A stretch of DNA of 64,000 nt from Haloarcula pelagica (lineage in GTDB: Archaea; Halobacteriota; Halobacteria; Halobacteriales; Haloarculaceae). The notes beneath the pieces are model-generated. The model did no database searches and was not told the DNA's origin. It worked only from the letters and a program-made list of their open reading frames with translations. Location: positions 310,001 to 374,000 of the forward strand of contig NZ_CP126162.1 of NCBI RefSeq assembly GCF_030127105.1. The letters are read 5' to 3'. Position 1 is the first letter of the stretch. Each line of letters opens with the position of its first letter. Of the stretch, positions 27,129 through 34,940 are shown piece by piece. The translations under genes and the position numbers were made by a program.

Positions 27129-27731
27129 CTATTCGCTCGTCGCGCGATGAACCACGGCACAGCCGCCCACAGCACAGACCAGCGCGGTCGCCACGAGAAC
27201 GAGCACCCATCCGGGCGCTCCGAGCAGCGTCACCAGGCCGACCACTCCGGCACCGGACACGGCGAGACCGCCGTAGTACTGGTACCACGGTCGTGACTCC
27301 GCCTCCCCCGTGTAGTCAAGATACGGTTCGAAGTACTGCACCTGTTCGGTCAGGGTCACGTGACCGCGGTCCTGGTTGAAGTCGACGACACCGACATCGT
27401 CCATCTTCGGCAGGTGACACTGGTACAACCCCACGTAGACGCGCTTGCGCTGGCTGGAGGTCAGCTGTTTCGTCGTCGTGTCGTTCTCGATCGCCGCGAT
27501 GTGTTCGGCGAGTTCGCCGAGCGATACTCGTTGGTCCTGTTCTCGGAGGTACTGGATGGCCTCCCGTCGCCGACTGTTCTTCAACACCTCGAAGATCAGG
27601 TCGAGCGACGGTGTCTCCACACGTTCTGTCTGTGTGGTCTCCTGGCTCATCTCTGCCTCTTTCTGATCCGCTCCGTCGTGATCCGGTAGTTCGGATCCAG
27701 TGCTTGTGATCGGTGAGTCTTGTGCTTCCAT
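27129..27731 (-). CDS. DUF7344 winged-helix protein with C-terminal membrane pair
   Basis: 200 residues. After an acidic Ser/Thr-rich N-terminus, residues ~42-130 are the DUF7344 HTH domain (LIFEVLKNSRRREAIQYL, VSLGELAEHIAAIEN, SSQRKRVYVGLYQCHLPKMDDVGVVDF). Two hydrophobic helices close the protein (YYGGLAVSGAGVVGLVTLL and VLVLVATALVCAVGGCAVV). The layout suggests a membrane-tethered transcription factor. ATG 27650 is an alternative start that drops the first 27 residues. Two paralogues lie at 34398 and 35310. Confidence 0.82.
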   Translation of the reverse strand: MEAQDSPITSTGSELPDHDGADQKEAEMSQETTQTERVETPSLDLIFEVLKNSRRREAIQYLREQDQRVSLGELAEHIAAIENDTTTKQLTSSQRKRVYVGLYQCHLPKMDDVGVVDFNQDRGHVTLTEQVQYFEPYLDYTGEAESRPWYQYYGGLAVSGAGVVGLVTLLGAPGWVLVLVATALVCAVGGCAVVHRATSE

Positions 27732-28147
27732 ACTGGTACTCCGTGTTCCCCACGTCGTTTGCTGGTCACCGCCCGACCATCGTCGGTCGTCACGGTCCCC
27801 GTTGCCTAGTTACACTGACGTAACCGTGTGAGTGGACAACCCCTTGATACTTAATTGTTGGCTATGTTTGATGTGATTCATGTTACCAAAAACCGAGGGC
27901 GAGAATCGCCGGGAACTCTGATCCGGCCCGGGATCTCGCTTTGACCCGTCACACGGTCGAACACCGTGTGTTCCCGGTTTCCTCCCGCCAGACAACCGGT
28001 ACGTGACCAACAGACAGACGAGTGGAACCGTAGAGAGCGAAACCGTTAACCGACGACCAATGGAAACGTATACCAAGAAGGTCGACCGTCCGATTCCGAG
28101 TCGACGGACTCCCGGCGACAGCGGATGGATCGACCGGAGACAGTACT
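27732..28147. other. 416-bp divergent spacer
   Basis: Separates the DUF7344 gene from the small repressor gene. An AT-rich patch around 27840-27895 may hold the promoter; I find no convincing small gene in it. Confidence 0.4.
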
Positions 28148-28429
28148 ATGGTAGACTTCGACCAATGGGACGAGGTGAGTTTCGTGATCAGTTCGCGGTA
28201 CAGAGTCGAGACCATCCGTCGCCTCTCGGAGGGCCCGGCGACACCGTCGCTGATCGCCGACGATATGGATCTCAGTATCGCACACGTCTCCCGTGCGCTC
28301 CAGGAACTGCGCGAGGCCGAGCTCGTCCATCTGCTGGTGTCGGAAGACCGGAAGAAAGGGCGCGTCTACGGGGTGACCGACAAAGGCGTCGAGGTCTGGA
28401 ACACGATCACCCGGAAGAACATGGCGTGA
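28148..28429 (+). CDS. Small winged-helix transcriptional regulator
   Basis: 93 residues that are essentially one wHTH domain: SSRYRVETIRRLSEGPATPSLIADDMDLSIAHVSRALQELREAELVHLL followed by a wing (EDRKKGRVYGVTDKG). It is a MarR/ArsR/PadR-like single-domain DNA-binding protein typical of haloarchaea. No ligand or metal site is visible. It is followed by a convergent HalOD1 gene. Confidence 0.85.
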   Translation: MVDFDQWDEVSFVISSRYRVETIRRLSEGPATPSLIADDMDLSIAHVSRALQELREAELVHLLVSEDRKKGRVYGVTDKGVEVWNTITRKNMA

Positions 28430-28477
28430 CCGGCAGTTCGGCGGTCGAGCGACACCCGCCGACAGTCTGCGTGGCCG

Positions 28478-28756
28478 TTATACCCGTGGCGGCGTCTCGG
28501 GTCGGGACACCGAGATTTTCGTTGGGGAAACTGTCACCGCACAGCCCGCGTGCGTGAACGAGATCGAGGTCCCCTGCGCGCCCGATTCGACGAGCCGGTC
28601 GATAGCGTCCGGATCGATCGTCCTCGCCAGCGGCGGAATTTCGTCTACCTCACGATCGAGCGTGTGCATGAGTTCGAGCACGATCGCAGTGCTCGGTGTC
28701 TCCGCGAGTTCGTTCCAAAGCCGACCCTCTTCGGGTGTCTGCGTGGCTTGAACCAT
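28478..28756 (-). CDS. HalOD1 output-domain protein
   Basis: 92 residues from ATG 28756. The pattern STAIVLELMHTLDREVDEIPPLARTIDPDAIDRLVE followed by ISFTHAGCAVTVSPTKISV is the HalOD1 domain, a small haloarchaeal output module often fused to or encoded near signalling proteins. A second copy is at 33150-33458. Function not known. Confidence 0.78.
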   Translation of the reverse strand: MVQATQTPEEGRLWNELAETPSTAIVLELMHTLDREVDEIPPLARTIDPDAIDRLVESGAQGTSISFTHAGCAVTVSPTKISVSRPETPPRV

Positions 28757-28894
28757 ATCCTGAGCGACGGCTAAGTGAGGTATATATCTGTTGGTATTCA
28801 CGAGGAAAAATAGAATCAACGACAGGATTTCTGGATGATCGATGTTGATGGACGGCCACTCGCGGGAACGATCCGCCTACCTGTTGAAAGTATG

Positions 28895-28905
28895 GAATAA
28901 CAATA
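28895..28905 (+). promoter_or_regulatory. GGAATAACAAT element before small ORF/GT2 operon
   Basis: Plus-strand member of the ATAACAA family; 29 bases separate ATAACAAT from the ATG of the 61-codon ORF at 28934, the leaderless spacing, whereas the GT2 start is over 200 bases away. Confidence 0.5.
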
Positions 28906-28933
28906 GCGCGATGGATGGTAGCACGCGAAGAGT

Positions 28934-29119
28934 ATGCGGCACACGACGCTGATCAGACACCTGTTCCGTCTCACAGCGGTCCACTCGGCAGCAGGTGACC
29001 AGGACGAGACGGGTACCGGACGACGCGGCCGGTCCGAGCGACGATGGTCGGTCGAAACAGCGTCGCCACGTCGGGCGTGGCGACTGATCGATGGGGTCGA
29101 AACGGTGGGACGGTCGTAA
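28934..29119 (+). CDS. Candidate 61-aa ORF immediately before GT2 gene
   Basis: 61 codons, Arg-rich (starts MRHTTLIRHLFRL), unlike the acidic norm of haloarchaeal proteins. The TAA ends one base before the GT2 ATG. Its start is at leaderless distance from a GGAATAACAAT element. It could be a coupling leader rather than a folded protein. Confidence 0.4.
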   Translation: MRHTTLIRHLFRLTAVHSAAGDQDETGTGRRGRSERRWSVETASPRRAWRLIDGVETVGRS

Positions 29120-29120
29120 G

Positions 29121-29969
29121 ATGTACGACGACTCGTCCGTCGGTGTGGTCGTCCCGGCCTACAACGAGGAACCGTTCATCGAAGCCGTCCTGACGACGAT
29201 TCCGGAGTTCGTCGATCGGACGTTCGTCGTCGACGACTGTTCGACCGATGGAACCTGGGAGATCGTCTCCTCGCTCGCCGACCGGACAGCGGCGCAACGG
29301 GTCACGGACGGGGGGACCGTCGAACCCGACCAGGCGGCGACGACGCTCGCGTCGGCGATTCCGGACCAGGACATCGTTCCCGTTCGACACGAGTCCAACG
29401 GCGGGCGGGGAGCGGCCGTCAAGACCGGGTACGAACTCGCGCTGGTCGACGGCCACGACATCGTCGCGGTGATGGACGGCGACGGACAGATGGACCCGAC
29501 ACAACTGGAGCGGATCGTCGAGCCAGTCGCGGCCGGTCGCGTCGAGTACGCGAAGGGGAACCGCCTCGCGTCGCCCGACCACTGGGCGGGCATGTCCCGC
29601 TGGCGCCTGTTCGGCAACACCGTTCTGACCGCTCTCACGAAAGTCGCGAGCGGCTACTGGGGGATGCGCGACCCGCAGAACGGGTACACTGCGATCTCGG
29701 CCGACGCGCTTCGCCAACTCGATCTCGACTCGATCTACGACGACTATGGCTTTCTCAACGACCTGTTGATCCGCCTCGACGCACGCGGGATGCGACTGGC
29801 CGATGTCCCGATCACCGCCGTCTACGGCGACGAATCCAGCGGGATCGAGTACTCCACGTTCGTCCCCCGTCTCTCATGGCTCCTCCTGACGGGGTTTCTC
29901 TGGCGACTCTGGACGAAGTACTTCCGTCGGGCGACGGCCAGCCGCGACGACAGCACGAACTCCCCATAA
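29121..29969 (+). CDS. Glycosyltransferase family 2 (DPM1-like)
   Basis: 282 residues. GT-A opening VGVVVPAYNEEPFIEAVL, then RTFVVDDCSTDGTWEI, the metal/donor site IVAVMDGDGQMDPTQLERI and NTVLTALTKVASGYWGMRDPQNGYTAIS, the usual DPM/undecaprenyl-type order. One hydrophobic segment near the C-terminus (LSWLLLTGFLWRLW) may anchor it. It probably transfers a sugar to a polyprenyl phosphate or glycan lipid at the cytoplasmic face. A 61-codon ORF abuts its start. Confidence 0.9.
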   Translation: MYDDSSVGVVVPAYNEEPFIEAVLTTIPEFVDRTFVVDDCSTDGTWEIVSSLADRTAAQRVTDGGTVEPDQAATTLASAIPDQDIVPVRHESNGGRGAAVKTGYELALVDGHDIVAVMDGDGQMDPTQLERIVEPVAAGRVEYAKGNRLASPDHWAGMSRWRLFGNTVLTALTKVASGYWGMRDPQNGYTAISADALRQLDLDSIYDDYGFLNDLLIRLDARGMRLADVPITAVYGDESSGIEYSTFVPRLSWLLLTGFLWRLWTKYFRRATASRDDSTNSP

Positions 29970-30159
29970 CGGCCGCCGTCATCGGCTCGTCTCTCCGGGC
30001 CGTACGTGTGTCTCTCTGCCACAGCTCCGCTCCGGAAATTCAACTTAGCCATTAATTCTCTCTTCTTGCCAGTTATCGCTGGAAACCCGGTTAATCGCCG
30101 CTTAACACACACGAAAACCGACGACGGGTCGCGACACCTGGGGAACACGGGTGTCTGGA

Positions 30160-31020
30160 CTACACCTCGACGTTCGACTGTATCTCCGGAAGTGATAACA
30201 TCTCGACAACGTCTTCCGGAGCGGCAAACGTACGGCGCGAGTGGCGAACTACGTCGCTGACTCGGCCGACGAGTTGACTGTTCCGGTGGACCGGCGAGTC
30301 GATGTCGAGATAGAGGTTATCGCCCATTCCCGTTCGGACGTGGGCGCCCAGCAGCACGGCCATCGTCGTGAGCGGGAACTGGTTCGGACCTGTGGCGCCG
30401 ACAAACACCGTCGCATCGGCGGGGATGGCGTCGAGCAGTGCGAGCAACTGGCCCGGGGTGGCGACGGTCCCGTCAGCCGGCCCGAGCCGTACGGTCACCA
30501 TCGGTGGCGTCGAGAGCAGGCCCGACTGGCGTAGGCGACCGAGTTCGTTGATGTCACGGCCGTTCAACACCACGAAGTTGGGCTTGATGCCGCGCTCGAC
30601 GAGGTGTTCGACGAACCTGTCTACGTCCCGCCGGCTGATCGATGCGACCTCTCGACGACCGTGTTGAACCGGCCCGAGGAAGACCTGTGCGATATCCGGG
30701 ACCGGCCCTTCGTCGATGACATCGAGGTAGTCACCGAGCTGTGCTGCCGGACTGACCGCGTACTCGATCAGGATGTCGTCGGTCACGTCCGTGACTGCAG
30801 TACTGATCGCCGGCAACCGCGACGGTGCGGGCGTTCCGTCGTCGGTCCGTCCGTGCAGTTGGGCGATCGTCGCCCCCAGCAGCTGACACTCCTCGATGTC
30901 GTCGGCGACAGCGTCCGGTTCGATCGGGACGTTCGTGCCGTGGCCGTCCAGTGATTGATACCCTGTCGGGGCCACACTACAGCTGACTGGGGCGCCGTTC
31001 ATGTACTCTCGGTAGGTCAT
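30160..31020 (-). CDS. BKACE-family beta-keto acid cleavage enzyme (DUF849)
   Basis: 286 residues. Family features: EPDAVADDIEECQLLGATIAQLHGR near the N-terminus (metal-site His region), a central RGIKPNFVVLNGRDINEL, VTVRLGPADGTVATPGQLLALLDAIP, and HVRTGMGDNLYL, the counterpart of the family's G.EDN segment. BKACE enzymes condense a beta-keto acid with acetyl-CoA to give acetoacetate and a new CoA ester. Substrate is unclear and no pathway partner is adjacent. A TATAACAAT element is 53 bases upstream. Confidence 0.8.
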   Translation of the reverse strand: MTYREYMNGAPVSCSVAPTGYQSLDGHGTNVPIEPDAVADDIEECQLLGATIAQLHGRTDDGTPAPSRLPAISTAVTDVTDDILIEYAVSPAAQLGDYLDVIDEGPVPDIAQVFLGPVQHGRREVASISRRDVDRFVEHLVERGIKPNFVVLNGRDINELGRLRQSGLLSTPPMVTVRLGPADGTVATPGQLLALLDAIPADATVFVGATGPNQFPLTTMAVLLGAHVRTGMGDNLYLDIDSPVHRNSQLVGRVSDVVRHSRRTFAAPEDVVEMLSLPEIQSNVEV

Positions 31021-31072
31021 CGATTCTCGCCCGGTCGTGCCGGGCTGTTACTGACCCACTCGCCGAGAGCGG

Positions 31073-31083
31073 TATTGTTATAC
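31073..31083 (-). promoter_or_regulatory. TGTATAACAAT element before BKACE gene
   Basis: Minus-strand member of the ATAACAA family in the 76-bp gap between the small acidic gene and the BKACE gene. Confidence 0.45.
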
Positions 31084-31096
31084 AGTGTGTAGGTGC

Positions 31097-31306
31097 TCAG
31101 GGATCGAGCGATCGCAGCGACTGCTCGCTGACGACGATGAACTCCTCGGACCGGAACTGCGAGTCGTGTTCCGGGAGGAAGATGAGCTGTGAATCCGCCG
31201 AGGACTCGATGACCGTCAGCTCCTCCATCTCGTAGCCGAGGTCCTGGTTTGGGTCCGGGTCTTCCGGAATCTCCTGCCAGTCGATCTCTCCGTCGTGCCG
31301 GCTCAT
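31097..31306 (-). CDS. Small acidic haloarchaeal protein
   Basis: 69 residues, very acidic, with GYEMEELTVIESSADSQLIFLPEH and a C-terminal FIVVSEQSLRSLDP. It resembles short conserved haloarchaeal proteins of unknown function but I cannot name the family. It precedes the BKACE gene in the same direction. Confidence 0.6.
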   Translation of the reverse strand: MSRHDGEIDWQEIPEDPDPNQDLGYEMEELTVIESSADSQLIFLPEHDSQFRSEEFIVVSEQSLRSLDP

Positions 31307-31713
31307 CAGTACCGCTGTGTCCAGGTGGTCCCGGCTCCGGTGGCCACACCGGACCCGTCACTCGGTGACTCGAATCGTCGTCCTCGCTGCATCGGACGAG
31401 TAATGGCCGCTTTCCACGTCGTCCGCCCGTCGGTATGCCCGATCATACATCCGAAACCAGTGGCTACCGGATTAACGGTTGTGGCCAGTACGTGAGTAAG
31501 ATCGCCTTATTACTGACCGAATACACACCTGTTATGTTCATATTTACGTCCGTGTACGTACCACTCCTGTTCGATCACGGGTATGAGAAGCTTACTCCGC
31601 ACCGACCCCGGCAGGGTCGACCGCTCCACCGAGTATCACCACTCTATCCCTGCGGTTCGGACACTATCGGTACCGCTGGTCTTGCGCAGGGAACCGCCCT
31701 GGCGGTGACTGTT

Positions 31714-31763
31714 CGACCGAGGATCGGTGTCGCGTTCACGCCGGTCGCGGCGGCCGCCGGTGG
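31714..31763 (-). pseudogene. Remnant of DUF5658 gene 3' end
   Basis: The minus strand encodes AAATGVNATPIL, close to AATGVNATLIL at the end of the intact gene at 32650-33030. About 85% of bases match over ~50 positions by eye; similarity stops on both sides. It is either a duplicate fragment or what remains of a lost paralogue. Confidence 0.55.
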
Positions 31764-31857
31764 CTGACCAGGGCTCGCCGGTGTGCACGGACCGTCGGCA
31801 AGCACTGGTTGTCACGAACATAACCGCCATATAACTACACCGGCCCGGCGTCTCCGT

Positions 31858-32040
31858 TCAGTCGGAGAGAGCGTCTCCCCCCTCACCACCGAACCGGTTC
31901 ATCGATTGCCGAACCCCACCGGGGTCGTCCCCCGTACCGGCACTCACTGACCCGAATGCTCTCTCCACGGTCTGCGGGGTGTTCTGGCTCCCACCCACCC
32001 AGCTACCCCGTCTGTACCACTTTTCGGCCGACCGATCCAT
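31858..32040 (-). CDS. Possible 60-aa protein
   Basis: ATG at 32040 with a GTTTAGTC box about 31 bases upstream on the minus strand. The product (starts MDRSAEKWYRRGSWVGG) is Gly/Ser-rich with an acidic end. No family recognised; coding potential is modest. Confidence 0.35.
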   Translation of the reverse strand: MDRSAEKWYRRGSWVGGSQNTPQTVERAFGSVSAGTGDDPGGVRQSMNRFGGEGGDALSD

Positions 32041-32121
32041 GGTTACTTCTGGAAAACACCGTCCTACTGACTAAACGGTCTAACCCTTTTAAACCGATCT
32101 CGATAGAGAAGACAGACAGTC

Positions 32122-32643
32122 ATGCCGGGTCACGACGCTACCGACCGGAACCTGCCGTCGAACCAACTACCCACAACGGAGCCGATCGTCCGCGCCACGG
32201 TGTATCTTCAGTCGCTGGCGCCGACCAGCTCCTACTCCTCGCAGGAACGGCTCGTCGAACGGTTGCAATCGCTCGTCGACGCCGGCTATATCGACGAACT
32301 GACCGTGACGGTGTGGGGCGAACAGGTCTGTACCGAGGGTGCGCTCTCGACTGTCACCGATTGCTCACAGATCATCCAGGCCATCGGCGATTTCTTCGCG
32401 CTGGCCGCCGACTCCTCGGTGGAGGTCGCTCCGTTCTTTCGGGTCAAGGAAATCTCCTCCTCGCTCTCCGGCGAGGAGTTCAACTGTATCTCCACGCCCG
32501 CGCGGTGTGTCGCGTTCTACACCGCCGAGTCACTGCTCGGTGTCTACCCTTGCAAGGTCGACGGCGTCGTCTACACGCCCGAGGACGCCCTCACACAGCT
32601 CGAGCGGCTCACCGACGAGGAACACCAACAGGCACGGGCCTGA
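32122..32643 (+). CDS. Conserved-looking haloarchaeal protein, function unknown
   Basis: 173 residues. An N-terminal alpha/beta part (IVRATVYLQSLAPTSSYSSQERLVERLQSLVDAGYIDELTVTVWGEQV) is followed by a Cys-containing stretch (DCSQIIQ, FNCISTPARCVAFY) and a helical end. The type is frequent in haloarchaea but I cannot name it. A TTTTAAACC box near 32087 gives leaderless spacing. It converges on the DUF5658 gene. Confidence 0.72.
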   Translation: MPGHDATDRNLPSNQLPTTEPIVRATVYLQSLAPTSSYSSQERLVERLQSLVDAGYIDELTVTVWGEQVCTEGALSTVTDCSQIIQAIGDFFALAADSSVEVAPFFRVKEISSSLSGEEFNCISTPARCVAFYTAESLLGVYPCKVDGVVYTPEDALTQLERLTDEEHQQARA

Positions 32644-32649
32644 AATCGC

Positions 32650-33030
32650 TCAAAGGCCGGCGATCGTCCCCGTCTGACTGAGGATCAGTGTCGCGTTCAC
32701 ACCGGTCGCGGCGGCCTGTGGTAGACAGAACCCGAGCAGTGCGGCCGGTTCGAACCGACCCGGCACCGTTCGGACGATCACCGCGAGGAGGCCAAGGGAG
32801 AAGCCCTTGAGCAACACCAGTCCGGCCGGGCCGAGCAGCGACAACGCCGACCTGGCGACGGGATTGGCCTCCGACAGGCCCAGTTCCAGCCCGATCACGG
32901 TGAGCACCGTGTCCGCCAGTGCGAACCCGACGACGAGCGCCCACAGCACCGGGCCGTGCCGGCCGCTCTCCAGCGCGGTGAGGGGGCGGACGACCCCGGG
33001 AGTAGGAAGGCGGGGCGAACGGTCTGACAT
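32650..33030 (-). CDS. DUF5658 family small membrane protein
   Basis: 126 residues with three to four helices (VLWALVVGFALADTVLTVIGL, GPAGLVLLKGFSLGLLAVI, LLGFCLPQAAATGVNATLIL). The ADTVLT...EANPVAR pattern fits DUF5658. Function unknown. Part of its 3' end is duplicated at 31714. Confidence 0.78.
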   Translation of the reverse strand: MSDRSPRLPTPGVVRPLTALESGRHGPVLWALVVGFALADTVLTVIGLELGLSEANPVARSALSLLGPAGLVLLKGFSLGLLAVIVRTVPGRFEPAALLGFCLPQAAATGVNATLILSQTGTIAGL

Positions 33031-33149
33031 CTAGGTGTGTCCTCGGCAACCATCGGCATGGTAACGGACAGCGTACTACGCCCTAACGCCGGGTTACTCG
33101 TCGCAGTTCGGAGACACGGACACACCCCACCCCTGGGCTATCCCCCGTC

Positions 33150-33458
33150 TCAGGTCGGCGGGACGATCTCGACCGTGTTGTCGCCGACGACGGTCACTTC
33201 GAACCCGTCGATCAGGAACTCGACCCGAACGGCTGCCTCGTCTGCAGTGGAGATGAGTCGGTCGAGCGCGTCGGTATCGACGGACTCGTACAGCGGCGAA
33301 ATATCCGTCACGTCACAGTGCCGGACCCTCGCCAGGGTCCGTACGACCGCCGTCGTCGCCGGTTCTCCGTCCGAGAACGACGCTCGATAGGTGTCCGAAT
33401 CCGGGTGATAGGTCACTCCACCGTGTACCGTTCCCACTGGTTCGTTACGTTTTGACAT
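33150..33458 (-). CDS. HalOD1 output-domain protein
   Basis: 102 residues. TAVVRTLARVRHCDVTDISPLYESVDTDALDRLIS followed by VRVEFLIDGFEVTVVGDNTVEI is a clear HalOD1 domain occupying residues ~30-100; the first 30 residues have a short beta-like piece (VTYHPDSDTYRASF). It is likely a signalling output module working with an unlinked sensor. Confidence 0.8.
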   Translation of the reverse strand: MSKRNEPVGTVHGGVTYHPDSDTYRASFSDGEPATTAVVRTLARVRHCDVTDISPLYESVDTDALDRLISTADEAAVRVEFLIDGFEVTVVGDNTVEIVPPT

Positions 33459-33550
33459 CAGTGATGCTTAACCGATTGTTACGCTCCTCTCGGATAAATA
33501 TTCTCCCTGTCATCTCTTCGCATGAGGGCTGTCAACAGGGCTCGGCTCGA

Positions 33551-34105
33551 CTATCGAACTCGACGCGGGATGCCGGGCGCGCCGTCCAGAGACCACAGCA
33601 GCACCGCAGTCCCCAGCAGGAGGCCTTCCACGAGTAGATACCCCGCACCGGCGGGCCCGGCGAGCGCGACACTGAACTCCGCCCAGAGGGCTCCGGTCCG
33701 GGCGAGCAACGCCGTCGTCGGCTCGGGGGCCCTGGGGATCACCGGCCACAGCAGGAACTCGGCTGTCGCGGTCCCGCCGAGCAACACCGCGTAACAGGCG
33801 TCAGCCGGGAGATGCAACAGGTAGCCGATGCCGAAGACGATCCCCAGATGATCCCGTCCCACGCGCCGCGCCAGGAGGTCGGCACCGACGACGACCGGAA
33901 TCGTGATCAACAGCGAGTGTGCCAGCGACGTTCCCGAGGGGAGTAGCGTCGTCCCCCACCCGAGCGGCTTGTCGACGAGGTCGGGGAACTGGGTCCCGAT
34001 TGCGAGGACGGCCACCTCCTCGACCGTCGGCCGCGACCGCCCGGCCCCGCGTCGCCAGAGTGCATAGCAGATGTACCCGATCGCGAGGTGTTCCCAGGGC
34101 CACAT
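33551..34105 (-). CDS. YdjM/DUF457-like membrane metal-dependent hydrolase
   Basis: 184 residues from ATG 34105 (MWPWEHLAIGYICYALW). Features: H in the first helix, IGTQFPDLVDKPLGWG with the Asp-Leu-Asp metal pair, SLAHSLLITIPVV with the second His, and FGIGYLLHLPADA with the third His/Asp set. This is the layout of LexA-regulated inner-membrane hydrolases related to DUF457. Substrate unknown. Confidence 0.78.
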   Translation of the reverse strand: MWPWEHLAIGYICYALWRRGAGRSRPTVEEVAVLAIGTQFPDLVDKPLGWGTTLLPSGTSLAHSLLITIPVVVGADLLARRVGRDHLGIVFGIGYLLHLPADACYAVLLGGTATAEFLLWPVIPRAPEPTTALLARTGALWAEFSVALAGPAGAGYLLVEGLLLGTAVLLWSLDGAPGIPRRVR

Positions 34106-34257
34106 CAGCGGCCCCTCCGCCGGCCGGGCCAGTCTCCCACTACCACCCGGTGGAGACACCGCGTCGATCCCCAGGATCGGCCTACCAGATGGGGTATATC
34201 CCCGCTACTCGACCTATGAACTGTATTACTAACCGTCCGTCCGTGGACTGTCAGACG

Positions 34258-34371
34258 ATGCCAGAACATCTCTCAGAGGACGAATTGGAGCGTATCGCCG
34301 AGTTCGCGGCCACACCGGTGTACAAACGGTCGCCGGAGCAGTTGCTCCCCGACGACGCCGACGAAGAGTGA
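34258..34371 (+). CDS. 37-aa microprotein
   Basis: MPEHLSEDELERIAEF...EQLLPDDADEE: an acidic, helix-forming protein of 37 residues with codon usage like real genes. An in-frame ATG at 34216 would give 51 residues. Similar short acidic proteins occur in haloarchaea; no function can be given. It lies just before the end of the convergent DUF7344 gene. Confidence 0.55.
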   Translation: MPEHLSEDELERIAEFAATPVYKRSPEQLLPDDADEE

Positions 34372-34397
34372 ACGTTTCTCGGGGCCGACACGTCCAG

Positions 34398-34940
34398 TCA
34401 CGGTTCACCGAATCCTGGTGGGGTCGTCGGCCCGCGCCGTCGTCGTGAGAGGTAGTGCACTGCCGTCAACAGCAGGAAGCTACTCGCGACGACGATCCCG
34501 ACACCCGTTCCGCCCAGTGCCGACAGCACCGGCACCCCGGCGACGACCCCGAGCACGAGGACGACGTTTGCCGCTGCCAGTAGCAGGTAGTACAGATACC
34601 AGGGCCGCTCCGTCTCCTCGTCCATGATGTACGGGTCGAGTTCCGAGGACTTGTTCGCGAGCGAGACATCGCCCGAATCGCTGTCGTAGGTCACCAGACC
34701 CGCCTCAGCGAGCTTCGGGATGTGGGTCTGATACAGCGAGACGTACACCCGTTTTCTGTCCTGCGAGGACAGCTCTTCGACCGTCGTCTCGTTTTCCCAC
34801 GCTGCGACCTCTTCGGCGAGATCGGTCATCTGGATCGGGCTCTGCTCGGTCCGGAGGTAGTGGAGGACGTACCGGCGTCTGGGGCTACTGAGGATGTCGA
34901 AGATCCGATCGCGTGAGAGCTCTGATGTTTGTTCTGCCAT
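34398..34940 (-). CDS. DUF7344 winged-helix protein with C-terminal membrane pair
   Basis: 180 residues. DRIFDILSSPRRRYVLHYL, MTDLAEEVAAWEN and SSQDRKRVYVSLYQTHIPKLAEAGLVTY form the wHTH domain; WYLYYLLLAAANVVLVLGVVAG and GIVVASSFLLLTAVHYL form two helices. It is paralogous to 27129 and 35310. A GTAACAAAA sequence lies at 35024-35032, about 83 bases upstream. Confidence 0.85.
   Translation of the reverse strand: MAEQTSELSRDRIFDILSSPRRRYVLHYLRTEQSPIQMTDLAEEVAAWENETTVEELSSQDRKRVYVSLYQTHIPKLAEAGLVTYDSDSGDVSLANKSSELDPYIMDEETERPWYLYYLLLAAANVVLVLGVVAGVPVLSALGGTGVGIVVASSFLLLTAVHYLSRRRRGPTTPPGFGEP

Larger units (their letters stand above)
31307..32121. other. 815-bp low-coding region with gene remnant
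   Basis: No confident gene except a possible 60-aa ORF at 31858-32040. It contains a ~50-bp piece (31714-31763) that matches the 3' end of the DUF5658 gene further on, and an AT-richer tract near 31490-31570. It looks like an eroded region. Confidence 0.5.

Noticed and set aside
26964-27296. 110-codon plus-strand ORF
   Set aside because: Its second half is the antisense of the DUF7344 gene and the first half has no domain or acidic character.
27810-28076. 88-codon minus-strand ORF in the divergent spacer
   Set aside because: Mixed AT-rich and GC-rich text without domain, acidic bias or promoter.
31435-31767. 110-codon ORF in the empty region
   Set aside because: Overlaps the DUF5658 remnant in the wrong frame and has no family resemblance.
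32740-32765. tRNA-like GGTTCGAACC segment
   Set aside because: Lies inside the DUF5658 coding sequence with no cloverleaf around it; no other tRNA candidates seen.
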